From Nyssa sinensis (Eukaryota > Streptophyta > Magnoliopsida > Cornales > Nyssaceae), in assembly GCA_008638375.1 (NCBI GenBank), contig CM018043.1, forward strand, positions 58,161,510 through 58,225,509: 64,000 nucleotides of DNA. Reading direction: 5' to 3'. Made by a program: the position numbers and the translations under genes. Every line of letters begins with the position of its first letter. Within the stretch, counting starts at the first letter, position 1. Shown piece after piece: positions 1 through 11,665 of the stretch. The notes beneath the pieces are model-generated. The model saw only the letters and a program-made list of their open reading frames with translations. It was not told the DNA's origin and searched no databases.

Positions 1-1060
1 AAATAAATCATATGAGATAATATATTTTAACAATTGAACTCGGATTAGATTGATGTATTAGAAGCTCCCTCATTAATATACAATAATACTTGTAATTTTA
101 TAAATAAAAACAAAATTCAAACTCAAGGAGGAAGGATAATATGACATATATAATAGTATAAGTTGGCTCAAAACTCACTTGCATAGACAATATCCTAATT
201 AATCCCAACATTTATTTTCTCTACCAATATATCTTGGAATATATCTGATTTTTTTTTTTTTTGGTGAATATATCTTGGAATACTCTTATTGATTGATCAT
301 AGCTTGTGAGAAGAAACATTTCAAATAATGTAAATATAGGATAGCTAGGAGGATAATAATCTTAATAGGATATTCAGTGATTCAAATACCTTATTTCATA
401 TGAGCTCGAACTTATAATAATATTGTTTCAATCAAAAAACGTCTATGAAGTGTTTTAATTTTTGAATGCTATTTCCTACAAGAGAAAAATAGTAAAAAAT
501 CTCTGAAATAAAAATCTCAATTCGAAAACATTCATGATAAGTTTTTTCTATTTAAAAGATTCAAAGAATAAATTTTTACTACAAAATAGTTAAATTGTAG
601 ACTTTCATCTTAACAACATTAAAAAATATTAGTGATTGGACTAAAATAATCTTAAAAATAAGTTTTTTAAAAATATTAAATAATTCTTAAAATAAATTCT
701 TCAAATAAAAAAATATAATATTTTTTATTTATCTAGAAAGCCTAAAAATGAAATTCTCACTTCATAAAATATTATGACTTTTTTAGATTGAAGAATTTAT
801 TATATATACTTTTAGTATTTTTTTTCTAAAATGTATTTTGAATGCTATTTAGTTTAATAAGTAATATTTTTTAACAGTGTTAAAATAAAAGTTAAAAATT
901 AAAATTTTTATATTAAATTTTTTTATTTTAGATCTTTTAAATAAAAAAAACGTATCATGAATTTTTTTAATTGAAAAATTTATTATAGGTACTGTTTTAT
1001 ATTTTTTCCTAAAATTTAAAGGAATACCCATGAGAGTCATCTTCGTTTTGGGCCCATTGG

Positions 1061-1067
1061 ATGTGTG

Positions 1068-1098
<31 letters not shown>
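1061..1098. repeat. (TG)/(TA)n compound microsatellite
   Basis: A TG run passes into TA and back into a longer GT run. It is a simple dinucleotide repeat without a neighbouring gene. Confidence 0.9.
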
Positions 1099-3593
1099 AA
1101 TCGGAACTAACTGTAATGATACAGTCAAACTAGATGGGCATATAAGTATATGGTTGTGGAACAGGTATAAAGGCAGTTGTAGAATTTGGAATAAGTAAAG
1201 TCTTATGTTCAAATTGGTACATTTAATTAATCATTGTCTGGTCTTCCCAGCTGGTTGGCACCCCTCAATAAACTGACTGCAGCTTTGGATTTTTTGGCTA
1301 ATGCAAGAAAGGTATTAATAAAGTGGCAGCACAAAGAAACAATAGGTAGCATTTGTCATGGCTTTTTGTAAGCAGATGGCTACCTCACTTTGACTTTATC
1401 CAACTCTCAAATACAAACACAAAGCTTCATATCAATATCACAAAAATAAGAGAAAATTTTTAAAAAAAAAACAAATTGTCCTGGATTCCAATGTGGCCCT
1501 CAATATATTTTTTTTCACAAATTTTTTCTTATCACTATTGTCAACTGAATTTTTAAAAGAATTATTAGTTACCCCTTATGATATTTCATATTTTCACAAG
1601 AGGCCTCTAAATTTACGATCTCAATATGTCGTATATCTTACATTTTTAATTTCCTAACTCTCCACCACATCTAATAGATATTAAATATTTAACTTACACG
1701 TTCTCTAATAGTTTAATCTTTATATAAGTTAGTAGTTTAAGATGATACCAAAGGTGGAACTCGTCAAATTTTGTAATTTTTTTTTACACGTAAATCCACA
1801 ACTAAATTGGAGAAGGAAAAAAAAAAGTCTACTTCTAAGTTTTTCAACAAAAGAAAAAAATTTACATGTAAATCCGACTCCAATTTTAAGAAGAGTCTTT
1901 TTTTTTTCCTTTAAAATCTTCCAAACCAACTCGAAAAAAGAAAAATTTCTCCTTGAATTTTTCTCAAAAAATTCTAACTCTCTCCTAAATATATTTCCAG
2001 CTCCGTCCCTTAGATGGTATGTATCAGAAAAAAGTAGGATATCGTGAGTTCAAAACTCACCACCATCCTAATAATTCGGTCACATGAGGAGACATATTAA
2101 CTTATTACACCCTCTCTAATAGTGAAGAGTTCGGTCACATTTTTCTCTTTGTCAAAGGATGGAGGATTCCAGTTGTGCTAAACTAATCCACTCTTTGCTC
2201 ATGAGTTCGTCTAGAAATCTCATGAGTTGTATAGAAATCTCATGAGTTGTAAGCGAGATAGATAGAATTCAAGATCGCCGAATTTATCATACGTCTTTTA
2301 AATCAATTCGCCCACTGCCTAGACTTGAAGAGTTTGGCCACAGGAAGAGGCTTGTTAAAGTATTAAATATTTCAATTACAGCTTAAACTTTTAAAAGAAT
2401 TGGTAATTTAAAAATATCGATGAAATTATCTGCATCACATGCTTAATTTTTAGGAAGGAAAACATGGTGGAATGGCTCACTAATCAACCTTATCTAGTCA
2501 CATCCATGAGCTAAGTTGAAAATAAATGGAATTGTTATGTGAAAACAAAAACGTTTCTCTCATCTTTCACATGTTTCCAAAAGTAAGAGAAGCACCTAGA
2601 CGATGTTTGCATTAAAATTTTTAGAAGCTCGAGTAACTAACAATGTTGCATGTATAGAAATTTTGTCCTTCACCTCAGTAATAAATGAAAATGATTGAAA
2701 GGAAAATAAGCAAACTTCCCATAACATTATGAATTATTTGTTTTCTGATATTACTTCTGGGAAATGAGAGCTAAGTTTCACCAATTATTTGTAGAAAAAT
2801 ATTCACGATGAAGGTGATTGACAATTTTAGAATCTTATTTAGTTTTCCTTTCAAGCCAAAAAAAAAAGGTGTGGGGGAACCAAAAGAATGGTTCTTTGAT
2901 ATTGATTGAAAGATGAAGGTTTAGATATATATACAATTAACTTATGACTATACAAGAATGAAACATATATATTTACAACGGCAAAGCATCAAGTTTCTCT
3001 TTCAAATTTCACCGAGATTAATACTCTCTTCGGGATTACTTTTTTCACAAATTCAAGTCTGTGTGTAATAGTCATAAAAAAGATCGAGTCTTTGGTTTAT
3101 GATTCGGCCATACAATTAAAAGTTAAGGTTGATGATTCGATCCAAGTTACCAAGAAAAAAAAGTATAATCATTAGGGGATTCAAAGGTGGCCATGCCCCC
3201 ACCGCTCATCTTTACAAATTTTTGATTATTATATTTTTTATCACTAATTTTATTAGAACATTTTTAGAAAATAGGACACGTCTCTTCAAATTTTTTTATA
3301 TATTCATATCGACCCTTTTTAATTTTAATAAATACACTTTTGCCCCCTAATTAATTAAAAATTTTGGATCCATCACTTGTACAATGGTGGATGGAGGGGA
3401 TGGGTTCCCAAAATTTTGAAAAATTCACAATTTGTCATTGCTATTTTGTTAAATTTTTTTAAGAAAAATAGATTTTATCCCTCCAACTATTTTTATATTT
3501 TATAAAACCACCTCAAAATTTTAATGTTTAAACTTTTTACCCTCTTGATATGATTTTAAAGTCAAGTTATTTTATAATACATTTTGGAGGACT

Positions 3594-3714
3594 CACGTGA
3601 GGACTTCTTCAGGAGAAAGAGAAAAAGAAAAAGAAAAAGAAAAAGAAAAATCTAGTGGTCCGGAGATGATGGTGGAGGGAAAGAAGACTGTCAAGTGATA
3701 TGCAGAACCACGTG
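3594..3714. promoter_or_regulatory. two G-box (CACGTG) motifs upstream of HMGR
   Basis: Perfect CACGTG hexamers occur at 3594-3599 and 3709-3714, about 0.6-0.7 kb upstream of the HMGR ATG. G-boxes are known binding sites of plant bHLH and bZIP factors, and HMGR genes are known to respond to light and hormones. Use in this gene is inference; six-base motifs also occur by chance, although two within 120 bp is suggestive. Confidence 0.35.
3615..3650. repeat. (AAAAAG)n hexanucleotide microsatellite
   Basis: About six copies of GAAAAA in a row form a pure purine tract on the + strand, about 0.7 kb upstream of the HMGR start codon. Confidence 0.9.
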
Positions 3715-4058
3715 TCATGAAGGCCACCTTCGTAGGGTTGTTGTCATAACAGAGGGGTCTAACTCCAATTTTGTCATATTTCAGGGGTGGCTAATGGAAA
3801 TAACCCTTAAATTTGTCAATATTTACCGTTGCACTCCTACATTTATTTTACAAAGAGTTTTCATATAAAATGATTTAATCATATTAATATTTATCATTTT
3901 AAAAATTAACCCATCAGAATGTTTTGCAATTTGAAAAAAAAAATGTTTTCGTTTTTGTTTCATTAAGGAGAAAGAAGATGGTGAGTGTGAAATTAAGGAT
4001 ATTATCTCTGTTTCATAAAAGTCATGTTGTATTTATTTTCTTTAATAAAAAAATCAAA

Positions 4059-4127
4059 TTTCTTTATTATTTTATAAAATAATAAAGAAAACTATAATAC
4101 TAACAATATATTGTTAGTATTATAGTT
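4059..4127. repeat. two abutting perfect palindromes in the HMGR promoter
   Basis: Positions 4059-4090 form a perfect 32-bp palindrome centred on TTAT/AAAA. Positions 4088-4127 form a perfect 40-bp palindrome with arms at 4088-4107 and 4108-4127. They share three bases and lie 85-150 bp upstream of the TATA box. They could extrude as a double hairpin, or be the core of an old MITE; the GTTTCATAAAAGTCATGTTG stretch just upstream is faintly Stowaway-like. Confidence 0.85.
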
Positions 4128-4210
4128 TTTATAAAATAAAATAAAGCAAGATATGAAGTGGGCACACGATGTACGTGTGACCACCAGTTCAGCGCGCCAA
4201 CCTCATTCTC

Positions 4211-4217
4211 TATAAAG
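4211..4217 (+). promoter_or_regulatory. TATA box of HMGR
   Basis: TATAAAG lies 105 bp upstream of the HMGR ATG, in a locally GC-richer stretch following AT-rich DNA. A start site about 30 bp downstream would give a pyrimidine-rich 5' UTR of about 75 nt, which is what is seen (CTTTCTCTCT). Confidence 0.65.
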
Positions 4218-4315
4218 ACTTCCTAAAGCTCCGCTTCTCCCTTCAAGCATCCAACTGCAAACAACTGACATCCCCTATCTCTTTCTCTCTGTTCCGCCCG
4301 ACTCGGAACCTAATT

Positions 4316-7300
4316 ATGGACGTTCGCGGGCGATCCCTTAAGTCACTCCGTCCAGCCAAATCCTCCGCCGCCGCCGGCGAACGTCTCAGACCGCACCATC
4401 AGCCTCCCTCCGCTCTCAAAGCCTCCGACGCCCTCCCGCTGCCCCTCTACCTCACCAACGGGGTAGTTCTTTACGCTCTTCTTCTCCGTTGCCTATTTCC
4501 TCCTCCACCGGTGGCGCGAGAAGATCCGTACCTCCACTCCTCTGCACATCGTCACCGTCTCCGAACTCGCCGCCCTGGTTTCGTTGATCGCTTCCGTAAT
4601 CTACCTGCTGGGATTTTTCGGAATCGACTTTGTCCAGTCCTTTATCACCCGGGCCTCCCACGACACTTGGGACGTTGAGGATGACAACGACGATCGCTTC
4701 ATCCTCGAGGAAGACAGCCGCCGCGAGCCTTGCGCTGCCGCCATTGACTGCTCCCCTGTCCCACCACCGGTTGTCTCAATGTCTCCTCCTAAACCGAAGG
4801 GGGTTGCAGAGGCCGTGCCGGTCATTGCACCAACATCAGAGGAGGATGAAGAAATTATCAAGTCGGTGGTGGCCGGGACAACTCCGTCATACTCGCTTGA
4901 ATCGAAGCTCGGGGACTGTAAGAGAGCGGCAGCGGTACGGAGGGAGGCGCTGCAGAGGTTGACGGGGAAGTCGCTGGCGGGGCTGCCGCTGGATGGGTTT
5001 GACTATGATTCCATATTGGGACAGTGCTGCGAGATGCCGGTGGGTTACGTGCAGATCCCGGTGGGGATTGCGGGGCCCTTGTTGCTCGACGGAAGGGAGT
5101 ACTCGGTTCCAATGGCGACGACGGAGGGGTGCCTGGTGGCCAGTACCAACAGGGGTTGCAAGGCAATCTACGTTTCCGGCGGAGCCACTAGCGTCTTGCT
5201 GAGGGACGGCATGACCAGGGCGCCCGTGGTGAGATTCGCCACCGCCAAGAGGGCGGCCGAGTTGAAGTTTTTCCTAGAAGATCCCAGGAATTTCGACACT
5301 CTTGCCATTGTTTTCAACAAGTCAGTAATTCATTCATTTATTTCTTTCTTTTTGTTTGATAGTGTGGTAATTCATTCATTTTTTTCTTTCTTTTTGTTTG
5401 ATAGTGTGGTTAGGTAGGTGAAGATGGAAACACCATACTCATTCTCATTCATCACAACCATTTTGATTTTCTTACTTATCTTCAATTTATTTATATCTTT
5501 CAAAATATATGATAATTTTAAATTATTTTGATACATGATGCTGATACTATTCTGATTTTTTTTTTTTTTTTTTTTTAACTTTTATCTTTTACTTGGTACC
5601 TCTTGAATATACACATTCATAGGATTGGTATAAATTTGTCATTTATATAAGAAAATTAATATTTTATTAATTGAGAAATTACTTTATGAAAACATCATAT
5701 TCATATAATAACTTCTTTTAAGAATTATATGACATATGCCATAAAGTTAAAATCATTTGTGTGACTAACTTTTTCTATTAAAAGAATTAAAGGAATGACA
5801 TGTTCTCACAAATTAATTGTGATTTGATACAAACAGATCTAGCAGATTTGGGAGGTTTCAAGGCATTAAATGTGCGTTAGCAGGGAAGAATCTATACATA
5901 AGGTTTAGCTGTAGCACTGGGGATGCAATGGGGATGAATATGGTCTCCAAAGGCGTCCAAAACGTCCTCGATTTCCTTCAGACTGACTTCCCTGACATGG
6001 ATGTCATCGGCATCTCCGGTAACACCATCTTCCCCAATTTTCTTGTAAAACACTAATTTTTTTTTTAAAGAATAATGATATAATAATTCTATACTCACAA
6101 GAGATGAAGTTCACTATTACAAGTCACACCATCAAGCCTGGAGGAAAATATTATCTATTTTTTTAACCTCCCCCTAAAACTGCCATTGATGACTTTCATT
6201 AACAATATTAATAGCCATTTTTCCTGAATTTTTTAATGAAAATTAAGTAGTTACTGTTGAGTGATTGACTTCCCTTCTTGTACAGTTTTTAATGGAAATA
6301 AACTGCCATCAATAAATAATGACAAATTATTTGAGTCTCAAATTTTATACTAAAATTTAGAATAAATAATATTATTAGAAAAATGACCCTTTTAAGAATG
6401 AATTGAATAATTCTAACTACATAATTATTAGATGACATATCATGTATGTATTAAATATATATAACACATCGTCTTTTTATTAGAATCACTTAAGCGGGAC
6501 CATTCAATAATTGCTTAGGACACGACTCGTCATCCCCATCCCATTAAATGTGTATATATGTTATGTATATATAATTTATATACATAATATATATACATAT
6601 TTAAATTTATATACTTTGAGACATTTATGAGACTTTTAATAAAGAGTATTTATGTAATTTAAATATATAATCCAATGAAATCAGGTAATTAAATACATTT
6701 CCGCATTTACGCTGAATTTAAACTTATCTCTATTGTTGTTCCACTCTTCTTCTTTTTTCTCTAAACCCACGTCGGATTAAATGTTTGTTTTCAAAAGCAG
6801 ATTGCTTTTGTAATAAACTTAATTCTCATCATTTGGGGCATTTGAATTGGGTATTGATATTAATCCAATTTGGGGTTTGAACTTCAACAGGAAACTTCTG
6901 TTCAGACAAGAAGCCAGCAGCAGTGAACTGGATTGAAGGCCGTGGCAAGTCAGTGGTCTGTGAAGCAATCATCAAGGAGGAGGTTGTGAAGAAGGTCTTG
7001 AAGACCAACGTAGCATCTCTGGTGGAGCTTAACATGCTTAAAAACCTCACTGGGTCTGCCATGGCTGGTGCTCTTGGTGGGTTTAATGCCCATGCCAGCA
7101 ATATTGTCTCTGCAGTATACATAGCCACTGGCCAGGACCCAGCTCAGAACGTGGAGAGCTCTCACTGCATCACCATGATGGAAGCTGTTAATGATGGCAA
7201 GGACCTTCACATCTCTGTTTCCATGCCTTCCATTGAGGTAATTTACATAGTCTTTTCAATTAATTCTTTTACCCACATGACCCAATGTTCTCTGGATGCT

Positions 7301-8413
7301 GATGGTGATTAAAATTTGAACCGTGTTTAATAAATATGGATTATAAAATATATGTTTCGGATTTAGATTGGAACTTGGATGGGATGTAAAACAGTGGGCT
7401 TTGTGTATTTCAGTAACAGAACATTTGGATTCTTCCTGTTCAAATAAGGGTCATGAAATAAGTAAGAACAACAGAATATGGAATCCAACATGTGAAGTTT
7501 CAATTAAATAGTAAAAAGAATCTCTGACTTGGATGGGATGTAAAACAGTGGGCTTTGTGTATTTCAGTAACAGAACATTTGGATTCTTCCTGTTCAAATG
7601 AGGGTCATGAAATAAGTAAGAACAACAGAATATGGAATTCAACATGTGAAGTTTCAATTAAACAGTAAAAAGAATCTCTGCTCCTCTGGTTCAGATGGTA
7701 ACAGTCTAACAGATATTTTATTGTTGAGTTCTGTGCCTTTGTCTTCTTAGCCAGCCATTTTCCATTTACATGTGACAAGTGTATCTTTCTCCTTGCATGT
7801 CAGCTTGGAAAGCCATGATCCCTTTGAAGTGTCACTCAGTATTTGCCATTGATAATAGGGTAATGATGTCGTTAGCTCGAGTTCATCTGACATAGGTATT
7901 TTAATTATTGAATGACATAAGAAATATAAATAAAAGTTGTTTGTTTAATAAAAACTTAATCTCTAGGACTTAAGTCATTCAATGATTAATTATGTCTCAT
8001 ATACACTCGAACTTACAATAACATTACTCTTTTGTTAAAAATTGAGGGAGAAGGGGAGGGGGAGAGAAAAAAATTTCTGTTTTATATTATTTGAAACTTT
8101 TATTTTTTGGAAAAATTGGTACTTAGAATTAAGTATTGATTTGCTTTTTGTATAATTTATGAATGATCAGGTGGGTACAGTTGGAGGTGGCACCCAACTT
8201 GCATCTCAGTCAGCATGCTTGAATCTACTTGGAGTGAAGGGTGCAAGCAAAGAGTCACCAGGGTCAAACTCAAGGCTCTTGGCCACCATTGTAGCTGGGT
8301 CTGTTCTTGCTGGGGAGTTATCCCTCATGTCTGCCCTAGCAGCAGGGCAGCTTGTCAAGAGCCACATGAAATACAACAGGTCAAGCAAGGATGTCACCAA
8401 GGTATCATCCTAA
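4316..8413 (+). CDS. HMGR: 3-hydroxy-3-methylglutaryl-CoA reductase (frameshift in exon 1)
   Basis: Plant HMG-CoA reductase makes mevalonate from HMG-CoA with 2 NADPH, the committed step of cytosolic isoprenoid synthesis; the enzyme sits in the ER membrane with its catalytic domain in the cytosol. Exons are 4316-5320, 5837-6018, 6891-7237 and 8171-8413, all with GT-AG borders. The protein begins [11 protein letters not shown], has two membrane spans (about residues 46-68 and 83-103), an acidic linker, then the catalytic domain with [10 protein letters not shown] (239), TTEGCLVA (Glu270), DAMGMN, DKKPA (Lys402), GQDPAQN (Asp478), GTVGGGT and His576 near KYNRSSKD. One extra base at 4465-4466 shifts the frame inside the first span and creates a TAG at 4464; without it the coding length is 1776 nt, 591 residues, the usual family size. 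Identity is certain; whether the frameshift is real is open. Confidence 0.95.
7373..7680. repeat. 154-bp tandem duplication in HMGR intron 3
   Basis: Two head-to-tail copies, 7373-7526 and 7527-7680, differ at only three positions that I can see. Each carries a TATTTCAG acceptor-like motif. The copies lie wholly within intron 3 and need not affect the protein. Confidence 0.95.
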
Positions 8414-9213
8414 GGAGAATTCAAATCCCCCCATCACCAGTTTGACTTGCTATATAGCATCAGGCCCCAAAAAAAGAAGAAGAAACTGCCAAAAATCAAA
8501 GGAGAAAATAGAAATAAGTTCTCAATTATGAGAGATAGAGATGATGGGCAAGTGATGGAATGGAAAGACAAGCAGCATGTGGGAAGGAGGAGAAAAATTA
8601 TAAAACTAAAAATAACAAACCAAACAAGACCTTGTTTGTGTATTCTTTTTTATAATCAGAGCCATGTGAAGTTGGATCAGTTTCCTAGACGTATAAAGAA
8701 AAGGCCTGCAATTGTGAAATAGTGGGAGAGAGTAGCGGGCTGTCCCATGCTTCGTTTTTATTTTGTGTCTCATATATAATATGCCCCTTGTTAGCATGAA
8801 GAGGTTCCTGGTGTTTTGGTATCCTTTGTGTGCCAAAGGGAAGGGGACCTTTTCTTTCTGTATTCCATTTGAAGTGTTGTGTATTGTCATTAGTTTGTAA
8901 ATTAGGCAGAAGGTTTATCAAAAAATGGGAATTGATCTGTTCAAAAGTTTGTCTCTCATTGTGACTAGTGTGCATGGCTACATTTTCTTTTAGACAAATG
9001 CGTACGAACGTTGTTAGTTTAGTGCATGAGACTCTTATTATTACAAGGTCTGGGGGAGGGACATAGGATGAATCCCATCCCATGAAAAAAAAATTCTCTC
9101 TAAACTTGTTTAAATCCCGTGATAGGGAAGACTAATACATACAGATCCTTGACATTTTAAGCACATAAAATTTTTGGTGACTTTTTTGAAAGTTTATGTA
9201 ATATTACTCTTTT

Positions 9214-9559
9214 CATTATAAAGATGATATACCTTTGACATGGTCACGCACCCAATGACGGATACTATTGAATTTCTTTTAAATAGGACTTTGCCACATG
9301 TATTGGGGTTCATTCTAACCAGTTCCTCCACCATCTCCCTCTTTAAAAATACATTGCATTCATCCAATTAGAATATATACATATGGCATTATAAAGATGA
9401 TATACCTTTGACATGGTCACGCACCCAATGACGGATACTATTGAATTTCTTTTAAATAGGACTTTGCCACATGTATTGGGGTTCATTCTAACCAGTTCCT
9501 CCACCATCTCCCTCTTTAAAAATACATTGCATTCATCCAATTAGAATATATACATATGG
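9214..9559. repeat. 173-bp perfect tandem duplication
   Basis: Copies 9214-9386 and 9387-9559 are identical by eye over all 173 bases, so the event is very recent or an assembly artefact. The unit contains GGTCACGCACCCAATG and shows no coding potential. Confidence 0.95.
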
Positions 9560-10185
9560 CATTCTAGTGGTGTACCATATGCTTGAGTTCTAGTATCTGA
9601 AAAAAAAAATTAAATTTCCATCCTCACTCTACCGGAAAAGATTTGTTATTTTGGGGGGGGGGGGGTGGGGGTTCTCTTCAGCAATTCAAGCTGACAGCTG
9701 ATGGCCAATTTTTACATATCATTTGACTGTATTTGAAGCATTTTGTACAAGGTTGTAGGGATAAAACCAGAGGAGCTGTGCCCTAATTTTGACCCCTGGA
9801 ATTGGATCAAAGTTCAAAGTAATGGAGGTCAACCCACCGAGTCTTGGTCAAAGAAGCCGGTTCTCTCACAACTCATTGCTGGTGGAGTGGTGGACCTTCA
9901 CCATATACAGATGGTGATTTTTCCTTCCATTCTCTCTCGCAATAATGTGAATTTGTGTTAGTCTCTTCCAACCACCATCCTTTTGTGAAAAAATACCCAA
10001 CATCTCAAGAGTAGTGCTTTGACCTTATTTTTTTGTTGGCTCAACTTCAATATATATATAAACTGCATGTAACAAGTCTCCCTTTTTTGCTACTGTAAAC
10101 AAGGACATAACTATGAATTATATTCACAACATACTGGTTTCCTAACTGTTTACTTGTAGCCTTGCAATAATGTTATGGAATGCAG

Positions 10186-10235
<50 letters not shown>
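10186..10235. repeat. (TA)n(TG)n microsatellite
   Basis: A TA run of about 20 bases passes directly into a TG run of about 28 bases. Confidence 0.9.
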
Positions 10236-10238
<3 letters not shown>

Positions 10239-10587
10239 CCAGAATTTTGGTGCAGATATTAGAGGTTAACATAGAAAGAATTCAGGCAGAACATTTTTCT
10301 GATAGGTCTTATATATGGAGATGATGAAGTAAGAAGAGTATTGTCCTAACTAGAATTGAATTTCTCTGCCAAAAAGAAAAAAGAAATAACGTATTGTGAA
10401 TTAGTAGCCAAAGCCCCTTGTACTAATAAATATCAGTATGAACACAGTATTCCTAGATATTAAAATGAGGAATTTAACCAGCTTTGCCATGTCAAGCCAG
10501 CTCAACGTGCGTCTGGCTGTCTGTGTGTGTGTGTGAATCTTTTGCCGTGACAACAAGCTTGTTATTTATGATTTTAATTACAACAGT

Positions 10588-11180
10588 TGAAAATTGGAGG
10601 CTCAAGTACATTCAGCTCCTTAAAACTCAGGTGTTAAAGGTCAGAAGGCCTTATAAATAGACTAGGAGGATTAGAGGCGGACGATGTGGGATAAACCAAC
10701 ACACCCCCAGGTGAGCGCGCCTCAACTCGAGCGATGTGGGACAAACCAACACACCTCCTGGATTACATTGCCTGTGGAGGGAAGCCAGGTGAGCTCGCCC
10801 CGACTCCTCTAGCCCAAACCACGATCTGATACCATGTTGAAAATTGAAGGTTAGCCCATTCAGCTCCTTAAAACTCAAGTGTTAAGGAGAGGGGAGAGGG
10901 GCAGCCAGTCATATAGATAGATCAGAGGAGCTAGAGACGGACAATGTGAGACAATCCAACACGCCTCCTGGAGCACATTGCCCTGCATAGGGAGGCCAGG
11001 GAAGCAGCCCCGTGTATCTAGCTCAAGGTTGGGTCTCTGCCTGGCTCTGATACCATGTTAAAAATTGGAGGCTCAGCCCGTTCAACTCCTTAAAATTCAG
11101 ATGTTAAGGAGAGAGGTCAGAAGGTCTCATAGATAAACTAGAGGGGCTAGAGGTGGACGATGTGAAACAAACCAACAACA
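10588..11180 (-). mobile_element. TRIM-like retrotransposon array, three LTRs
   Basis: Three related blocks of about 116-126 bp (10588-10703, 10838-10963, 11059-11180) alternate with two short internal segments. Read on the - strand each block starts TGTGTTGGTTTG or close to it, contains CCCACATCG, and ends ATTTTCA or close to it. The block is followed by a TGGTATCAGA primer-binding motif complementary to initiator tRNA-Met. Polypurine CCAGGAGG or CTGGGGG precedes the LTR starts. There is no coding capacity. LTRs this short with minimal internal DNA fit terminal-repeat retrotransposons in miniature, here as a head-to-tail concatemer with local rearrangement: part of an LTR end is repeated near 10733-10755. 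Confidence 0.75.
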
Positions 11181-11627
11181 ACTAATCACTATTAATAATG
11201 CTAGAGAAGAAAAAAGTTGTTTATCTAAAATGTTAAGTTTTTAAAGAATAATTGTCATGTAATGTTTATTTCATGCAAAAGAGCAAGTTTCCTCAATGTG
11301 TTTACTTATCTTAACTTTTACAAAATTATCATTAAATGTCTGACCTCACAACACTTACGGTTTCTTTTCTTGTTTTCTTTTTTTTTTTGTTGAAGGTTTT
11401 GTCATATTAACATAACAAATTTTAAAAGAAATTAATTTTTAAACTAAAATAAATTATTATTTAATCATACAACCTTGACTAATAACACTGGAAATATGGT
11501 CGCTCTTATTTCTCTTAGTTTTTATTTTATATTTGATGTGAGATGAATGAATTGAACTGAATTAAAAAAATGTGCATTTATAAACTCACATATCTTTCAT
11601 TTTATTAAAAACACAAATTATTGGCTA

Positions 11628-11665
<38 letters not shown>

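Larger units (their letters stand above)
1..4058. other. intergenic, AT-rich, no gene seen
   Basis: No reading frame here has homology I recognise. The stretch is strongly AT-rich, with poly-A/T runs, a TA/TG microsatellite near 1061 and an AAAAAG microsatellite near 3615. Open frames around 1742-2047 and 3129-3350 are low-complexity and lysine/phenylalanine-rich, as expected by chance in such DNA. The last few hundred bases are the distal promoter of the downstream HMGR gene. Confidence 0.7.
8414..10587. other. HMGR 3' flank and intergenic
   Basis: The first few hundred bases are the probable HMGR 3' UTR. No further gene is supported. A GT-rich microsatellite and a 173-bp tandem duplication, both listed separately, are the only clear structures. 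The open frame at 9743-9961 starts with TTG and resembles nothing I know. Confidence 0.6.

Noticed and set aside
2040..2120. A tRNA-like stretch (GTGAGTTCAAAACTCACC)
   Set aside because: It has a short inverted repeat resembling a T arm, but no cloverleaf or anticodon arm could be drawn.
4630..5202. Overlapping open frames on both strands within HMGR exon 1
   Set aside because: They are shadow frames due to the high GC content of the exon; the HMGR frame carries all conserved residues.
4584..5417. HMGR as a shorter protein starting at 4584
   Set aside because: The codon there is TTG and it would cut into the second membrane span. The ATG at 4316 with the family N-terminus is clearly right. 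The end at 5417 runs past the splice donor at 5321.
9743..9961. Open frame of 72 codons with FDPWNWIKVQ
   Set aside because: It starts with TTG, matches no family I know, and has no promoter or neighbouring exon.
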